Source: Stagonosporopsis chrysanthemi
Lineage: Eukaryota; Ascomycota; Dothideomycetes; Pleosporales; Didymellaceae
Reading direction: 5' to 3'
NCBI GenBank assembly: GCA_022560025.1
Contig: JAFISE010000056.1
Location: 121,360-185,359 of the forward strand
Length of the DNA: 64,000 nucleotides
A program made the translations under genes and the position numbers. Below the pieces are notes generated by a model. The model made no database searches, had not been told where the DNA came from, and saw only the letters and a program-made list of their open reading frames with translations. Numbering within the stretch: position 1 is the first letter of the stretch; each line of letters opens with the position of its first letter. This document shows positions 44,901 to 56,495 of the stretch, piece by piece.

Positions 44901-47900
44901 GCAAGACCGGATATGATGCGCGATCCTTGGGTATACATCTTTGTTTGCATTTTTGCCCAACCAGCAGTCGAGATGTCCATATCCTTGCACAACTACACGC
45001 TCGTATAAGCCGTTGGGAAATGCTTGTCGGAACATGTCGTAGCTCTTCTTTGTGGCAGCCGGTTGCCACACAGCGTTGTCGCCGCCACTAAGAAAGCAGA
45101 TCTTCAGCCCCGCGAACCGGCGCAGATGAGCCGGGGTGACCAGATCAGCAAACTCGGGGATATCCGTTCGAATGTGGTGCGATGATTCAGCGCCCATCCT
45201 TGACAGATGTATGAGGAAGTTCATGTGAATGCCGTCGAATAGGTCGCCAAGCCGAGCATGAGTTGCATGGTTGAGATTGGCATGACTCCAGCAACGACCA
45301 AAGGGCAGATCGCAGCGGTGGCATACAGTAGAGTTGCACATCTCACTTCGACTCCCTGTAGGATAGAAGCGTAGAACCTGATCTAACACGATTTGGATCC
45401 ATGGCGCTGTTGAAGGTGACCGACAGGAGAACCAGTCACCAGCAAGTGTCTATGTCACCAACGCTTAGCAGCTGTCAATTGCTTCCCCTGGTCACGACTT
45501 ACTTTATAGATATTGATAAACACTTGATTTCTAGCCTTGAAGTCGTTGTCCTTACTGTAAATTAAGTCCGTAAAGACTTGGCTGCAGGCTAGACCACTGA
45601 ACCAGCTAGCCTCGACGTCGCCATGTAGGAGTGCAGTGGCTGTTGCAATACTACCCAAACAATGAACAATTGCATACACCGGTTTTTCGTTCTCCTGTTT
45701 TCTGACATACTGTAAGGCTGCCTTGACATCGAGCCGGGCATCGAAAACGGTCCACCCGTTCTTTGCATCATCGCCGATTCCAAAGCGCAGAATCGGCACG
45801 TAACAACGATGGCCTTGCGAAGTCAGGTAGTCGATGGTGTTCTCAGGTATAGTTGGAAGAGAGAACATTTGGTCGTCGACCGAAGCACCGGGTATCAATA
45901 CAATAGGTGTTGCAGTGAGAGAGTTGCGTACAAGAGGCTCCCACTGCTTGATGCGTATGCGCACCCCATCAGCCGACTCGATCCAGGTCTCGTTCGGTTT
46001 GGGCTTTTGTGTGTAACCAGTGTCGGTGTATGCGATATCGTGATATTGTAACGTACGAAAAGGACCGAGCGTGTACGGGATCAGCCTCCTGGCGAAGAAC
46101 GCCATGAACTGCATTTTAGAACAAAACCGTTGCATGAACTTGATCTTCGGATTACATCTGAGGGATGCCAACTGGAAGACGAAGTCTTTGGGTGATAAAC
46201 GCAATATACCTTTAGCCACTTGCGTACCATCTGGCAACGATAAGGTCGTGAGCAGTGTAGTCGTTGCTGTCCACGTCTTGGGTACTGAGAACGCTATGCT
46301 AGGGTCCACAATCTTATAGCCGTGGAAAATGTATATCTTGCCGTCTGTGCTCATCAATTCGAGGTTGTAAATCAAACTAAGGGCATCTGATACATTTGGA
46401 TCGACTGTCAAAAATTCGACAGAGCCTTGCGTGATCAATAAGGGGTCATTGGACAGTGTACTGTAGGAAAGCGTTCCTGTCACAACTCCTTTGTATCCAG
46501 TCTGTACAGCACTATAAGGACTAACTGTGACAGACAATCGTGCATGGCTTGACAATGACTTCGCCAGTTTGGCACCGGTCTCATAATCGCATTCGTCTTT
46601 CGTGGCTTGGAGCCAACCATGCATCGTCTCATCAAATTTGAGACCATTCGAGATGTCGTTCAACCTAAGTTGTTCTCCCCTCAAGTCAAGGTCGAGTGAT
46701 GAGGTAGGGCTTCTATATGGTTTCGCATCGAAGTTCAGTGGTTGGTTTGATCGCTCATCCACGCTCCAGTTTCGTTCACGTAAGGTCAAGTCACAACAGC
46801 GTTCTGCGAGAGCCACAATGGTTGCAGACGGGTTCACACCTAGAGAAATCAGCAATAAAACATCCAGAGACTCCGCAATGCTCACCTAAGGACGTCGGTA
46901 TGATTGACGCATCCACGCAGAGAAGACCTTTGTGCACTTCCGGGCCTAAGCCGCGGTACACTTGGCCCATATGATTAACTACACCGCCAGAGCCGGTACC
47001 ATCGCTACTCATACAAGTACCTCCCATTGGGTGCACTGTCATGCATGGCGCATCAACAAAGGTCCCTCCGATGCTCGCTGCCGCATTGGAAAGCAGCTTC
47101 TGTATCCTGCGGTTTCTCTGGTCAGCTCCGGTGCCTGACCATCGCAGGGTTGTGGATCCATTTTTCATCTCTAGGGTGCCCTCATTCTCATCATGAGACA
47201 TTGAGAGATAAACTGCGGTGCGGCGAACACTTCCACTTTCACAGTACGCCCCAAATATCCAGCTCTTTATCCTGGCAATACCTTGGGAGATTATCTTCCT
47301 TTCGAAAGGCCATGCAAAATGTATCCTGACCTCAAGCAATGCTTGTATAAGTGGACTCAAAGCTTCCGGAACTGCGCCTTCTTGTATCACAAATCCGTCT
47401 CTGGCATATTGTGCTTCTTCAGTCCTTCTTAAATCGAGGCACGCTGAGATTGTAGGCCCACATGCTTCAGACGATGGAGAAGATCGCTCCCGGCCGATAC
47501 TGTTGATGTCTCGGTCACAATTATATGCGAACGCTAAAAGATCACCATTTCCTGACAGCCGTTGGCCAAGAAGGGGCGACATTGGCAGACCGTGCGAACG
47601 GGAACGTAGAAGGATTTCAGTGGTACCTAGGGCACCCGCTCCAAGAACCACAAGTTCTTTCTGTTAGCCATGTCAGTATCCAAGCCGTTTCGACTCTATT
47701 CGTAAACTCTTACCGCATGAACCCACATCAGCCTTTTCCTTTCTAGACAGTCATCAGCCATTTCGTAGTAAATTGCATATCCATCGTTATCGTCTAGCTT
47801 TCGGAGATGTTTGACCTCAATACCGCAAAACATCTCAGCGCCCCAAGTCCAGGCATCTGCTAGGTAAGTTGTAAGAACCGAGTTTTTGGATCCGTCATTT

Positions 47901-48846
47901 ACTCCGGTACACTCATTGCCAGAACCAGTGGATTGGTTCATTTCAACGCCCACACTGTTGAGCCCATTTTCAAACCTGGTAGTCAAAGGTGGCCGGTACA
48001 TGTGGTGACTGAGACTTAGGGAGCTGACTTGGTCTTCGAAACTTGACAACTTGCGTGGCTTGGGCATGTTCTCTGGGTATGAAGTTGCCTGGAACATTCT
48101 TTCGCCCTTTTCGAAATCTGTCATCGCTCAGCTGTCTGAGATGCAAGTTTTAAATGCCCATTGTGGCCGGCCAGTGCCAAATGCTTACATTGTCTCATTT
48201 CACCACTCTTTTCTCGAATCTCGACTGGCCATTCCGGATCTTTGAAAATCCTATCATCTGCCTGTAGGAAAACTCCGGCGTTGACTAGACTTGTACCGCC
48301 CAGACCACATCCAGACAATACGTATTGGCCTTCACCCCGATATGTCTGAAACAAGCCAGACACTTTACCAAGGTTCGAATGCTTCCCAGGTCGTTTGTCT
48401 TGAAAATGGTATTCCTGCAGCGCCTGTTTCAGGGTACGCGGGTACTCGCCTGGCCATCTTTCCTCGCCGCGCTCGAGGACGCACACTTTTTTCCCAGTCC
48501 TTGCAAATTTGGATGCTGCAACGCCAGCCCCATATCCAGAGCCAAGTATGACCACATCATACTGTGGCCGCATCAGTGCTGGATCCTTGCTTAGGCGCGG
48601 TGTCTTCCGATTTCTCGGGCTTGACAGCTGCCAAGGTGACCAAAACCAACGGCGAAAAACAATACAGAATAACAGTAGGCATAATGAAAAAAGCGTCAAT
48701 TTCAGTAGTAGGCTGAACATGGTTTTCCAAAAGGTTAAAAGCAGTTTGCGTGAGGACAGGTTCCTCATTGAATATATGAATCGAATTGCGAGTATTTCAC
48801 GGGCACTCACCGGAAAGTGAGCTTCGAAATTTGCTCGCTGAGCCAT
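44820..48846 (-). CDS. GMC oxidoreductase fused to an alpha/beta hydrolase domain
   Basis: Five exons (48846-48189, 48117-47714, 47660-46886, 46839-45503, 45449-44820) encode about 1267 residues. An N-terminal membrane segment (about 47-65) precedes the FAD Rossmann motif VVILGSGYGAGVAASKFA (about 98-115). Further GMC landmarks are YVLSGCGLGGTSLVNAG, the C-terminal motif TVHPMGG (His about 564) and DASIIPTSLGVNPSATI across the third intron. The oxidoreductase resembles cholesterol-oxidase-like GMC enzymes. A linker domain (about 650-870) is followed by an alpha/beta hydrolase: ESADGVRIRI, IVLIPGASVDDQMF, nucleophile region VYAIVHCLGSIA, and a late GYGHLDCWLGKNA with the catalytic His. The nucleophile position is Cys (about 1006), not Ser. 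The last about 25 residues run into the duplicated segment and are uncertain. Confidence 0.88.
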
Positions 48847-50201
48847 ACCAACCCACTAGGCCCACTTACCGCGGTTGTGCCATGCTTGTGCGTTTGGATG
48901 AATGGCCGTTGATCGGTTTCCTCCCAGCTAAGCCTGCAAGTCATACAATGTCCATGAGGGAGGGTGTGTCACATAATCCAGATCTGGACAGTCTTTGTCC
49001 CGGTCTCACGATAGTACGCTAGATGACTGGAGGCACGCTGCACATGATAAGCAATTCTAGCGAAAATACTGCCTCACCCAGGTTGGTAAGTGGCTGGTAA
49101 GCCTGATATCGGCCCGAGCGTGTACAGATTGGTGGCTGCTGCACTCGATCGAGGTATTAAAAAGTCTACGTTGTCAATGTTTCGGGCAATGGCTGTGTAC
49201 GTGTTGCGCTATTGGTTGCGTGAAGTGAAAAGGTTGTTGTCGAGGTGGGGCGAAGCTTGGAATGTTTCGGCCAGTCCGAAGTCTGTTTAGTATTGCTTAC
49301 GCTCGCCTTACATACATTCAGCCCTACGAAGAAAGCGATTTCTAGACTTGGAAGTAAATGTGTAGGAGGCTGACGGGCGAGCGACCAAAGTGTGGACAAT
49401 GGTCTTGCTTTTAGTGGCTCGTCGTCGCGTGCGCTCGCTTCGGCCTCATCCGTCGTCCTGAGGAGCAGCGTTCTCAAGCACTGAAAGATCAGTGCGATCA
49501 TCTTGCCCCTCCCATTATCCATTAGCCGTCATCTCACCTCACAAAATAGCAAGTTCAGCTGGCGGCAGTACTTGATCACGTCATACGCAAGGCCCTTCAG
49601 CTGTTACTGCGCGCTCCCTTCTTGTGAGCCTTGTCGCCGAGGAACCGGCTGGGAAGCGGGACAGAAATTGCTTAGACTGGCTGCGCAGTTTGATAGTCGA
49701 CAGTTTCAAGAGCTGAATGTGTGATGGGTGACATCTACGTGCTCCAACGACTTGCTAATTGCTGTTAAGGGTCAGTTTTTCTACGGCACCAGATAGGTCT
49801 GCGATCGATACCTTTGTTACTGCCTCTGTCCTTCTTGACAAGAAAGTCAAAGGACTTCCTGTGTATCGTCCCTCATGCTGATTCACTCTGGGACCGTGGT
49901 ACGATTAGGGACACATATATTGATAGGGCCTAGGTTTCCCAAGCACAGTGATCCTGACTTGAGATTATTCTGGAGGAATCGTCCTTCCGTCAGAAGTTTG
50001 TAGAGAGATTCACAAGTATGCGGACAGTAACGTCCGTTGGTGTTGTGCGCTGTCGCTGACACTGCTGGCAAGCGTCAACATGACGTAACCCTATCGACAT
50101 TCGAACACTCGTCATGGAGACTCATTAAGTTCTGTTCAAACTCAAATCTATCTACAAACTTCTCTTGTGAAAAACAAAATCACCAAACACCACACAATAT
50201 T
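48847..50201. other. Divergent intergenic region, GMC fusion and SDR
   Basis: A 1.35-kb interval that must carry both upstream regions. Only short frames without recognisable similarity occur. No repeat or RNA gene was recognised. Confidence 0.5.
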
Positions 50202-51311
50202 ATGCAATCGGTACTAGGAAGCGTAATTGGGCCCAAAGCGGTCCACCCCGACAACCTCGATGGGCGCGTTGCAGTCGTCACCGGAGGTGCACTTGGCATT
50301 GGGTATGTAGGCAGATGCTTTCAAGACCTTCACAGCTGACGATCGAGGAGATACGAAGTCAGCCGATCTCTTGCTCTTGCTGGCGTCAAAGTGATCATGG
50401 TGAACCGAAAAGAGGAGCAAGGAAACGATGCCATCGAGGCTGTCAAGAAGGAGAAGCCTGACGCTCAAATCGAGTGGAAGCAGTGTGACATGGGTAATCT
50501 GAACGAAGTCAAGAACGTGTTCACCGAAATTCGCAACTCCCTGGATCGCCTAGACTTCTTGGTCCTCTCTGCAGGCATCAACACCAACCAGTACGGCACA
50601 GACCACGACGGGATCGATCGCCACTTTGGAGTCAATTGGCTCGGGCACTTCTATGTATGCAACCAGCTGTGGCCGCTGCTGCGCCAGACCGGCCAACTCG
50701 GTGAGAAACCTGCTCCAAGAGTGGTGTTCGAGGCTAGCGAGATGCACCGCACCGCGCCCGCAAACGTGCACTTCGCCAGTCTAGAAGAACTGAACAATCC
50801 CGAGATTGGACCTACGCAGCTTTACGGACGTACAAAGCTGGCCATGATTCTGGGTGCCAAGTACGGGCTGCGAGATCACGTCATCAAGCCCAACAGCGAC
50901 AACATCTACGCTTTAAGCGTGCACCCTGGTGCAGTAAGTTGAGACTTCACTAGAAATTTCTGTATTCGTTCTGACTCAAAGCAACAGGTCAACACGGCAA
51001 TGCAGCAGCAATGGAAAGACGCATATCCAGGCATCACCGGTGTTCTTCTAACCAACGTTATGCTTGCATTAGGGCGTAACCCCGAGCAGGGTTCATACAG
51101 TGCGCTGTGGGCACTGACTGACCCTTCAATCGAAGAGAAGGACCTGAATGGATACTACTTCTCGGATCCTGGTCAACCGGGGAAAGAGACTGCACAGGCT
51201 AGCGACCCAGCGCTCGGCGCTGCTCTCTGGGATCTGAGCACGCGCCTTGTCAAGGAAAAGGTCGGCGACGATGCGCTGTTGGACTGGAATGAGGGTAGGA
51301 AGAAGAACTGA
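50202..51311 (+). CDS. Short-chain dehydrogenase/reductase
   Basis: Three exons (50202-50302, 50348-50933, 50988-51311) encode 336 residues. The first intron (45 nt) falls inside the cofactor motif: VVTGGALGIG (residues 25-34) ends exon 1. The family continues with VLSAGIN (NAG-like), the catalytic Ser in FEASEMHR (about 164), and YGRTK (Tyr about 193, Lys about 197), then SVHPGAVNTAM across the second intron. An Arg/Asn pair after strand beta-2 (VNRKEE) suggests NADP(H) preference. The overall shape resembles retinol-dehydrogenase/WW-domain-oxidoreductase-like SDRs. The substrate is unknown. The 3' end is 86 bp from the convergent hydrolase gene. Confidence 0.93.
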
Positions 51312-51397
51312 GTGCAAGAGATGCTTGTTTGCGCTGGGACGCACATTTACAGTAACCAGCTCTAATGATCCATGGACAATCCGTCCACTTCTTACGT

Positions 51398-52597
51398 TCA
51401 GATTTGACTGTGGAACGCGCGTGCCACAGCGAGACTCACGACAGGATAGCTCATGATCCGATCGTGCAGTCCGTGCTGTACAATCTGCTCTCTTATAACA
51501 CCTCCCTTGCCTTGCCACTCCATCTCCCACCCACCTGCACCGAGTGGAATCCTTTGTCTGTTCTTTTCTTTCTCCAACCCCTCGAATGTCATCAACGATG
51601 TGGCATCTAGCGTGGCATTTACTCCGTGCCAGAACAAGACGTCTGAATGCACCGTTGGAATGTCAAAGTCATCTTCTGCATGGATGAGTGTGATGTCGTA
51701 TTTGCGTCTCTGATTGTTCATCTTGATAGAGTCCAAGTGCCGAATGAGATCAGCTAACTTCTCTTTCGAAGGCCACTTGCTGATGATGAAATGGTTCAGA
51801 AGCGTAAGCAGCTTGGGAAAGAATGCTACAGGTGAGAGCAGGGGTATTGTACCTGCCACTTTGTACGTCTTGGTCAACGATGCAACGTCCGCTAACGGTG
51901 CGACTAGCACAGTGCCTGCGAAGAGGACAGGAGGTGATTGCGTGGCGAGATGGTGAGTGAGTGACAACGCTACAGCTGTTCCAAGCGATTGCGAAAACAG
52001 CACGATCTTCTCTGGCGAGATGCCGGCCGTCTGCGTAGCAAAGTCGACAAGGGTGAGAGCATCAGTAAGAAGGCCAGATTCAGAAGGCCACCCTGTACTT
52101 GTGCCATAACCGCGATAGTCAATGACGAGCACATGCACGTTCGTAGAGGCTGCAGATAATGCTCGATAGCTTTGCGGTCGCCAGCCTGATCCGAGCGTCC
52201 CTCCTGCACCATGCAGGTACACAACGAGCTGTGCCGTAGGGTCGTCCTTCAGCAACTTGAAAGACAGACGGGTCTCAATATCCTGACATAAACCTGTGGG
52301 CTCATTGCGAAGTTCGTCCTGGTGTTGCAGGTACGCTTCGAGCGGGAGAACGTGCCATGCATGCAGCGTCTCGCCATCGGGCGTCTTCAGATGAAAGGGC
52401 GTAACCTGATTGCGCAGAAAGCCCCATTGCTCGGGTACATTCACATCTTGAAACCAGGTAAGTGTTACACGATGCAGGTAGATAACATGATCCTGCAGTG
52501 TCGGGATTGTAAGAAGAGAAATGAAGGCTGCGTAGATGCCAACAATACCGGCTAGAGTGCCGAGAAGGGGTTTCAGCACCGCGGTGGCTGAAGACAT
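51398..52597 (-). CDS. ABHD12-like alpha/beta hydrolase, membrane-anchored
   Basis: One exon of 399 residues from the ATG at 52597; the frame is open further upstream but that part is Arg/His-rich and unlike the family. A membrane segment (about 10-30) is followed by the hydrolase fold: VVYLHGAGGTLGSGWR (oxyanion region, about 126-140), VIDYRGYGTSTGWPSE, and the nucleophile elbow VLFSQSLGTAV with Ser about 204. Candidate acid and base residues are in HAEDDFDIP (about 306-314) and QHGLHDRI (about 374-381). The arrangement matches ABHD12/ABHD13-type lysophospholipid or monoacylglycerol lipases of the endoplasmic reticulum. Note the elbow reads S-Q-S-L-G in place of G-x-S-x-G. Confidence 0.9.
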   Translation of the reverse strand: MSSATAVLKPLLGTLAGIVGIYAAFISLLTIPTLQDHVIYLHRVTLTWFQDVNVPEQWGFLRNQVTPFHLKTPDGETLHAWHVLPLEAYLQHQDELRNEPTGLCQDIETRLSFKLLKDDPTAQLVVYLHGAGGTLGSGWRPQSYRALSAASTNVHVLVIDYRGYGTSTGWPSESGLLTDALTLVDFATQTAGISPEKIVLFSQSLGTAVALSLTHHLATQSPPVLFAGTVLVAPLADVASLTKTYKVAGTIPLLSPVAFFPKLLTLLNHFIISKWPSKEKLADLIRHLDSIKMNNQRRKYDITLIHAEDDFDIPTVHSDVLFWHGVNATLDATSLMTFEGLEKEKNRQRIPLGAGGWEMEWQGKGGVIREQIVQHGLHDRIMSYPVVSLAVARAFHSQI

Positions 52598-53172
52598 GAT
52601 ATGTGGGAGACGAATTTTCTGGCGATGCAGACGGAGGAGGCAGGGCAGAGCGTTACCTAAGTCTGTCAATCGCGCTCGCTGCACGTGTAAGTGGGTCGTT
52701 GTGTGTTGCGGCTGCAGGCGCTGGCGCTTGGTGTACCAATCAGATCTCAAGCCGCATGCCCCTGAGGCTCGCGCCGTCACGGTCCGCTGCTGTCACTCAA
52801 CTTCCCACCGTCCCTCATCAGACATACTGCGGGTCTCGGTCCGTGTTTAATGACGCTCAGGGAACCTGAAGTTCTTGCGAAGCAGATAACGAGAACTCGC
52901 GTTTTGTCTCCTGTGCCGTGTCCTGCTGACCTCATCCCAGTCAAGCATACTCACACGATGCGCTCCATTTTCAGCCTACATCCATCAAAATGGATGAAAC
53001 AATGTGGCTTGTTGACACATGCATGCAAATCCTGGCGCGTATTGGTGATGCCGACTTTCTATACTACAGAATGGAAGTAAGTACCCCAAAAATGCCCCAA
53101 CTGCAATCCTACCTTTTGTCGGCAAGCACGTTGCCTTCAGAGCGGTCGGGAACCCTCACTTTGCTTGCAGTT
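52598..53172. other. Divergent intergenic region, hydrolase and multipass membrane gene
   Basis: About 0.57 kb. An in-frame ATG at 52990 lies upstream of the chosen start at 53173, followed by a GTAAGT at 53078, so a 5' exon or 5' UTR intron is possible. I could not make a convincing coding join. Confidence 0.4.
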
Positions 53173-54423
53173 ATGCTTGGGCCTCCGATGGTTCCATTTT
53201 CGGTTCTAGTCTTCTGTCTTTCCTCTCAAAACAAGTCGTTCGCTTCGGCTAATAACATTAACGCCTGCGATCTGCAACCAAACGAGTGGGGACGCAATGC
53301 GACGTCAACTCAAGTAACGGCCTGGGTCGAACAGCCAAATTATCGAGGAACATTCGACATTCTTTGGACATCTCTTGTCACTATTGGAATCAGCACTTAT
53401 ACGATGTTATGCCTAAATCTGCCGGCACCTAAAGATACGTACCTGAGGCTGGTCGGTCGTCGGATACTGTGGGTGATGCTAGGTATCATAGGACCCAAGT
53501 TCGTTCTGACCTATGCCGCCGGGCAATGGAGTAGAGCGAAGTGGTCCGTCAAAGCTTTCCGAAAGCTCGAGCACAATGACTGGCATATGAGACAAGCCTT
53601 TCTGGGTGGCTTTGTCTTCCATGCGAAAGACGCCAAACCATTCCCGCTTAATGCAACGCAACTGTTTTGGTAAGTCCGATACAAATACGTCGATCACCCC
53701 AACACGACCAAGCACGAGATCTGGGATAAATCGAAGCAAGATACTTTCACCAAAATTTTTATGGCCCTCCAAGTCAGCTACCTCATCATTCAATGCGCCG
53801 CCCGTGTGGCACAAAAGCTCACAATTACCACGCTCGAGCTGAATGCTCTTGCCATAGTGGTCTGCTCGTTGATGACGTCGTACGCCTGGCTGCACAAACC
53901 TGCGGATGTGCATAGTCCGATCCACATATATTCCTCGCACACACTTGAGGATATTATCGGTAATAGAGAGTGGGATCTGACGCCGCTTGATCACGTCGAC
54001 GAGAACGGCCCAGGGTATTCGGTCAATGTTCAGCCTTTCATAAACATGCCCGTCATACCCTCTGAGCGACCGATACAACGCGTCCCAAACGATCGGTTCC
54101 CCACAAACCCATACGGTGTCCAGGAATATCTCTTGTGCTTTGCCACATTGCTGTTCACTGCCATCCACGTTGCAGGCTGGAACTTCGATTTCCCCTCAAC
54201 CCTCGAACGGACATTATGGCGAGTCTCCTCACTCCTTCTCTTCGGCATAACAGTCGCGTTCTGGGTGTTCGAAACGATCGCATCTTGGACTCGTCTTGGC
54301 CGCTGGCGCACCATCTGGCTCTACGTCTTCAACAAAGCTGGTCTCGAGAAGCATCGCCGCCAGATGGAGAGGAAGGCCACCTTGCTGGTGAAGCGAAAGA
54401 ACACCGAACTGCCGCTTCCGTAG
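53173..54423 (+). pseudogene. Multipass membrane protein (uncharacterised fungal family) with an in-frame TAA
   Basis: The frame from the ATG at 53173 begins with a likely signal peptide (MVPFSVLVFCLSS...) and then shows the pattern of a widespread uncharacterised fungal membrane family: WVEQPNYRGTFDILWTSL, LHLNLPAP-like LCLNLPAPKDTY, and GPKFVLTYAAGQW. A TAA at 53671-53673 interrupts it inside LFW-stop-VRYKYVDHP. The same frame continues with the expected sequence KHEIWDKSKQDTFTKIF, three more hydrophobic segments and SYAWLHKPADV, to 54423. A GTAAGT donor overlaps the stop, but no acceptor keeps both the frame and the conserved segment (one at 53777 would delete it). I therefore read it as a nonsense allele in an otherwise intact gene of about 416 codons. 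Confidence 0.68.
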
Positions 54424-55446
54424 GAGTTTGCGCTCATCACACCTCTTGCCATAGTCTATGGAATTGCGCGAGTGTATCTGATTGGTGAAGCTTTTGCTGA
54501 GTTGAGAAACATCAGTGCATCAGCTTATGTCAACGTCGAGTGGACTGAGTTTATCCCCCACGTATAGTTGATGTTCCCGGATATGGCGCAATGATGATCA
54601 GGAGTCGTGACGACATTGTCTTCGAGTCAAAGTTCGTGAAACCTGGCCACACAGCCCTTGGCCTTATCCAATCTGTAGTCAATTTCTCAAGAGTCCTATG
54701 AGTCAGAACTATCCAGCCACAGCGCATTCCAATGCTGCGCATGAACCGCGTCAGACGCGATGACAAGTGCTGTGCCTTGACTGCCATAACGAGATCCTGC
54801 GTATGCGTATTGGGAAAGCCCCTCGATGCCTCTGGGGAAATCCGGGGTCAAGAGTATGGCATGCGGGGTAAACCCCAAACGTTCGTGGCTAGATTCCTAA
54901 GTTTTGAGCATGGCAGTCGTTCTGCGTCAAATGTATCGGAACCGTTGCCGGCCCTTTTTCAACTCCGACTTCGTGTTAAGCAACCTCTCCTTTGACGCTC
55001 GACTCCTGCCTTCTCGGCGCTTTGCAAACATAGTCACGACAAGAACACGGAGCTATCCGACCCCGCTCGAAATGAGGCACGACCACGCTACGCTGTTAGA
55101 GCCTCATTCAGCATCGTTGTGGCGATCGAGGATGTAAGCAAACCTGGCCTTCGTAAGCAACTCTTGACGCGGAAAGATCGGAGTGAAGCGGGGTTTTGCT
55201 CCCTATCTACCTTCAACGACGGATTACGATGCAAAAGTCGAAAGACCATACTACAATGTAACGGTTGGGCTCTGCCCAGGCCTACTCTAGTACGAGTTAG
55301 GATAGCTTGTGTATGGGCAGGCATATAAGCAGCTCAGCCCACGTCAATAGTCAATGCAGCGCAGTCCTCCCCTCTCTCTACACCGTTACATACAATATTG
55401 CAGTATCAGGCTTGAGAGACACTCTTCTTAACGCATTCCGCCAAGC
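54424..55446. other. Intergenic region before the arrestin-like locus
   Basis: A 1-kb stretch without a recognisable gene, repeat or RNA. An upstream exon of the arrestin-like locus might lie in its 3' part. Confidence 0.45.
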
Positions 55447-56003
55447 ATGGTCACCACCGCTAATAACCACGGTTCACGACCAGCACCGCGCATCTTTTAT
55501 AGCTATAGCTGTATAGCGACCATTATCCTGGGCATCAGAATAAACCCGGAGGAATTATCTCAACCACGTTTTCGAAGTCGAGCATTCGCAGCGTCGATCC
55601 GAGGCGTTGTACATATGAATTCCAACACCAAAGTCAAAATCATCAGCATCCAGTTCATCGATCGCTCAACATACCGTACCTTCGAGTGCGCGAGTCAGTA
55701 CGTCTCATCAACAGAGCTGTTCCGCCGTGAGATGGTATTGCAGCGGATCTCCACACCCAGCGAGAACTGTCCGCTAAACCGGGTCGAACACCCCTTTGAG
55801 TTCCGCTTTCCACAGGCGGTTCAACTACCTCCCTTAACGCCATGTCCTACAGACCCCAGCTTCGAATGTGAGCCCGGCCACGCACTCCCCCCCTCCAGAG
55901 CCTGTGGTGGGACGAAAGCACCATCCGCAACGAATACGTCCTCGAGGCACAAACTGTAAGCGAGGAACGCCACTTCATCATGATCACCAAGGTCGTCCAC
56001 TAA
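55447..56003 (+). pseudogene. Arrestin-like N-terminal domain fragment, frameshifted at a C7 run
   Basis: From the ATG at 55447 the frame encodes LGIRINPEELSQPRF, then IRGVVHMNSNTKVKIISIQF, STELFRREMVLQR and FEFRFPQAVQLPPLTP. This order resembles the strands of the arrestin N-terminal fold in fungal proteins that adapt transporters to ubiquitin ligases. The frame then runs into nonsense after GHALPPS. One base further on, another frame gives LWWDESTIRNEYVLEAQT, the natural continuation, and stops at 56001-56003. The shift coincides with seven C residues at 55887-55893; one missing C explains it. The C-terminal arrestin half is not found downstream, so even the corrected reading is truncated. 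Confidence 0.55.
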
Positions 56004-56407
56004 CTGCACTTCACGCCCTCCGTTCGCGATTGAGTAGCGGGCGGTGCTTGGAAAGCTACTGTGGAAGGGGGAATGGGAGGGGAGAGGCCGTGAGGGCGGT
56101 GCTGAAGAACAGGGGGCGGTGGAGCCGCCTGCTTATGAGCCGTGGATGAGGCTGTGGATCGCGTATGTGTGTGAAAGGGTTCAGGAAGCACGGGAGCAGA
56201 CCATCTAGACACGTGTGCCCCCAAACCATTCACCAAGTCTCAAAACCATTTCGCGTATCATTTTTTTTCCTGTTCTGCGTCCGACCAGAGGACTGTCACA
56301 CGTCATCCGTGTTCGTGGAACCGCGTAGTATGGCACAGCGCATGTCATGGCATGGCTTTGAAGAAAAAATTAACAAAAGGCCGCTGTGCAGCGCTATCCT
56401 GCTCTCC

Positions 56408-56409
<2 letters not shown>

Positions 56410-56461
<52 letters not shown>
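56410..56461. repeat. Poly-C tract, 52 bases
   Basis: Uninterrupted C homopolymer, followed after TTT by eight more C residues. Runs of this length are rare in fungal genomes, and their length is unreliable in most sequencing chemistries. Confidence 0.95.
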
Positions 56462-56476
56462 TTTCCCCCCCCTTCC

Positions 56477-56495
56477 CACACACACACACACACAC
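56477..56495. repeat. (CA)n microsatellite
   Basis: Nine to ten CA dinucleotides directly downstream of the poly-C tract. Confidence 0.9.

Noticed and set aside
52990..53077. Possible first exon (ATG to GTAAGT) upstream of the multipass membrane gene
   Set aside because: No acceptor joins it in frame to the signal peptide at 53173 in a way that resembles the family; a 5' UTR intron remains possible.
53105..53216. Coding-looking frame with VGKHVAFRAVGNP
   Set aside because: Short, ends in a stop, overlaps the signal peptide of the membrane gene in another frame, and matches no family I know.
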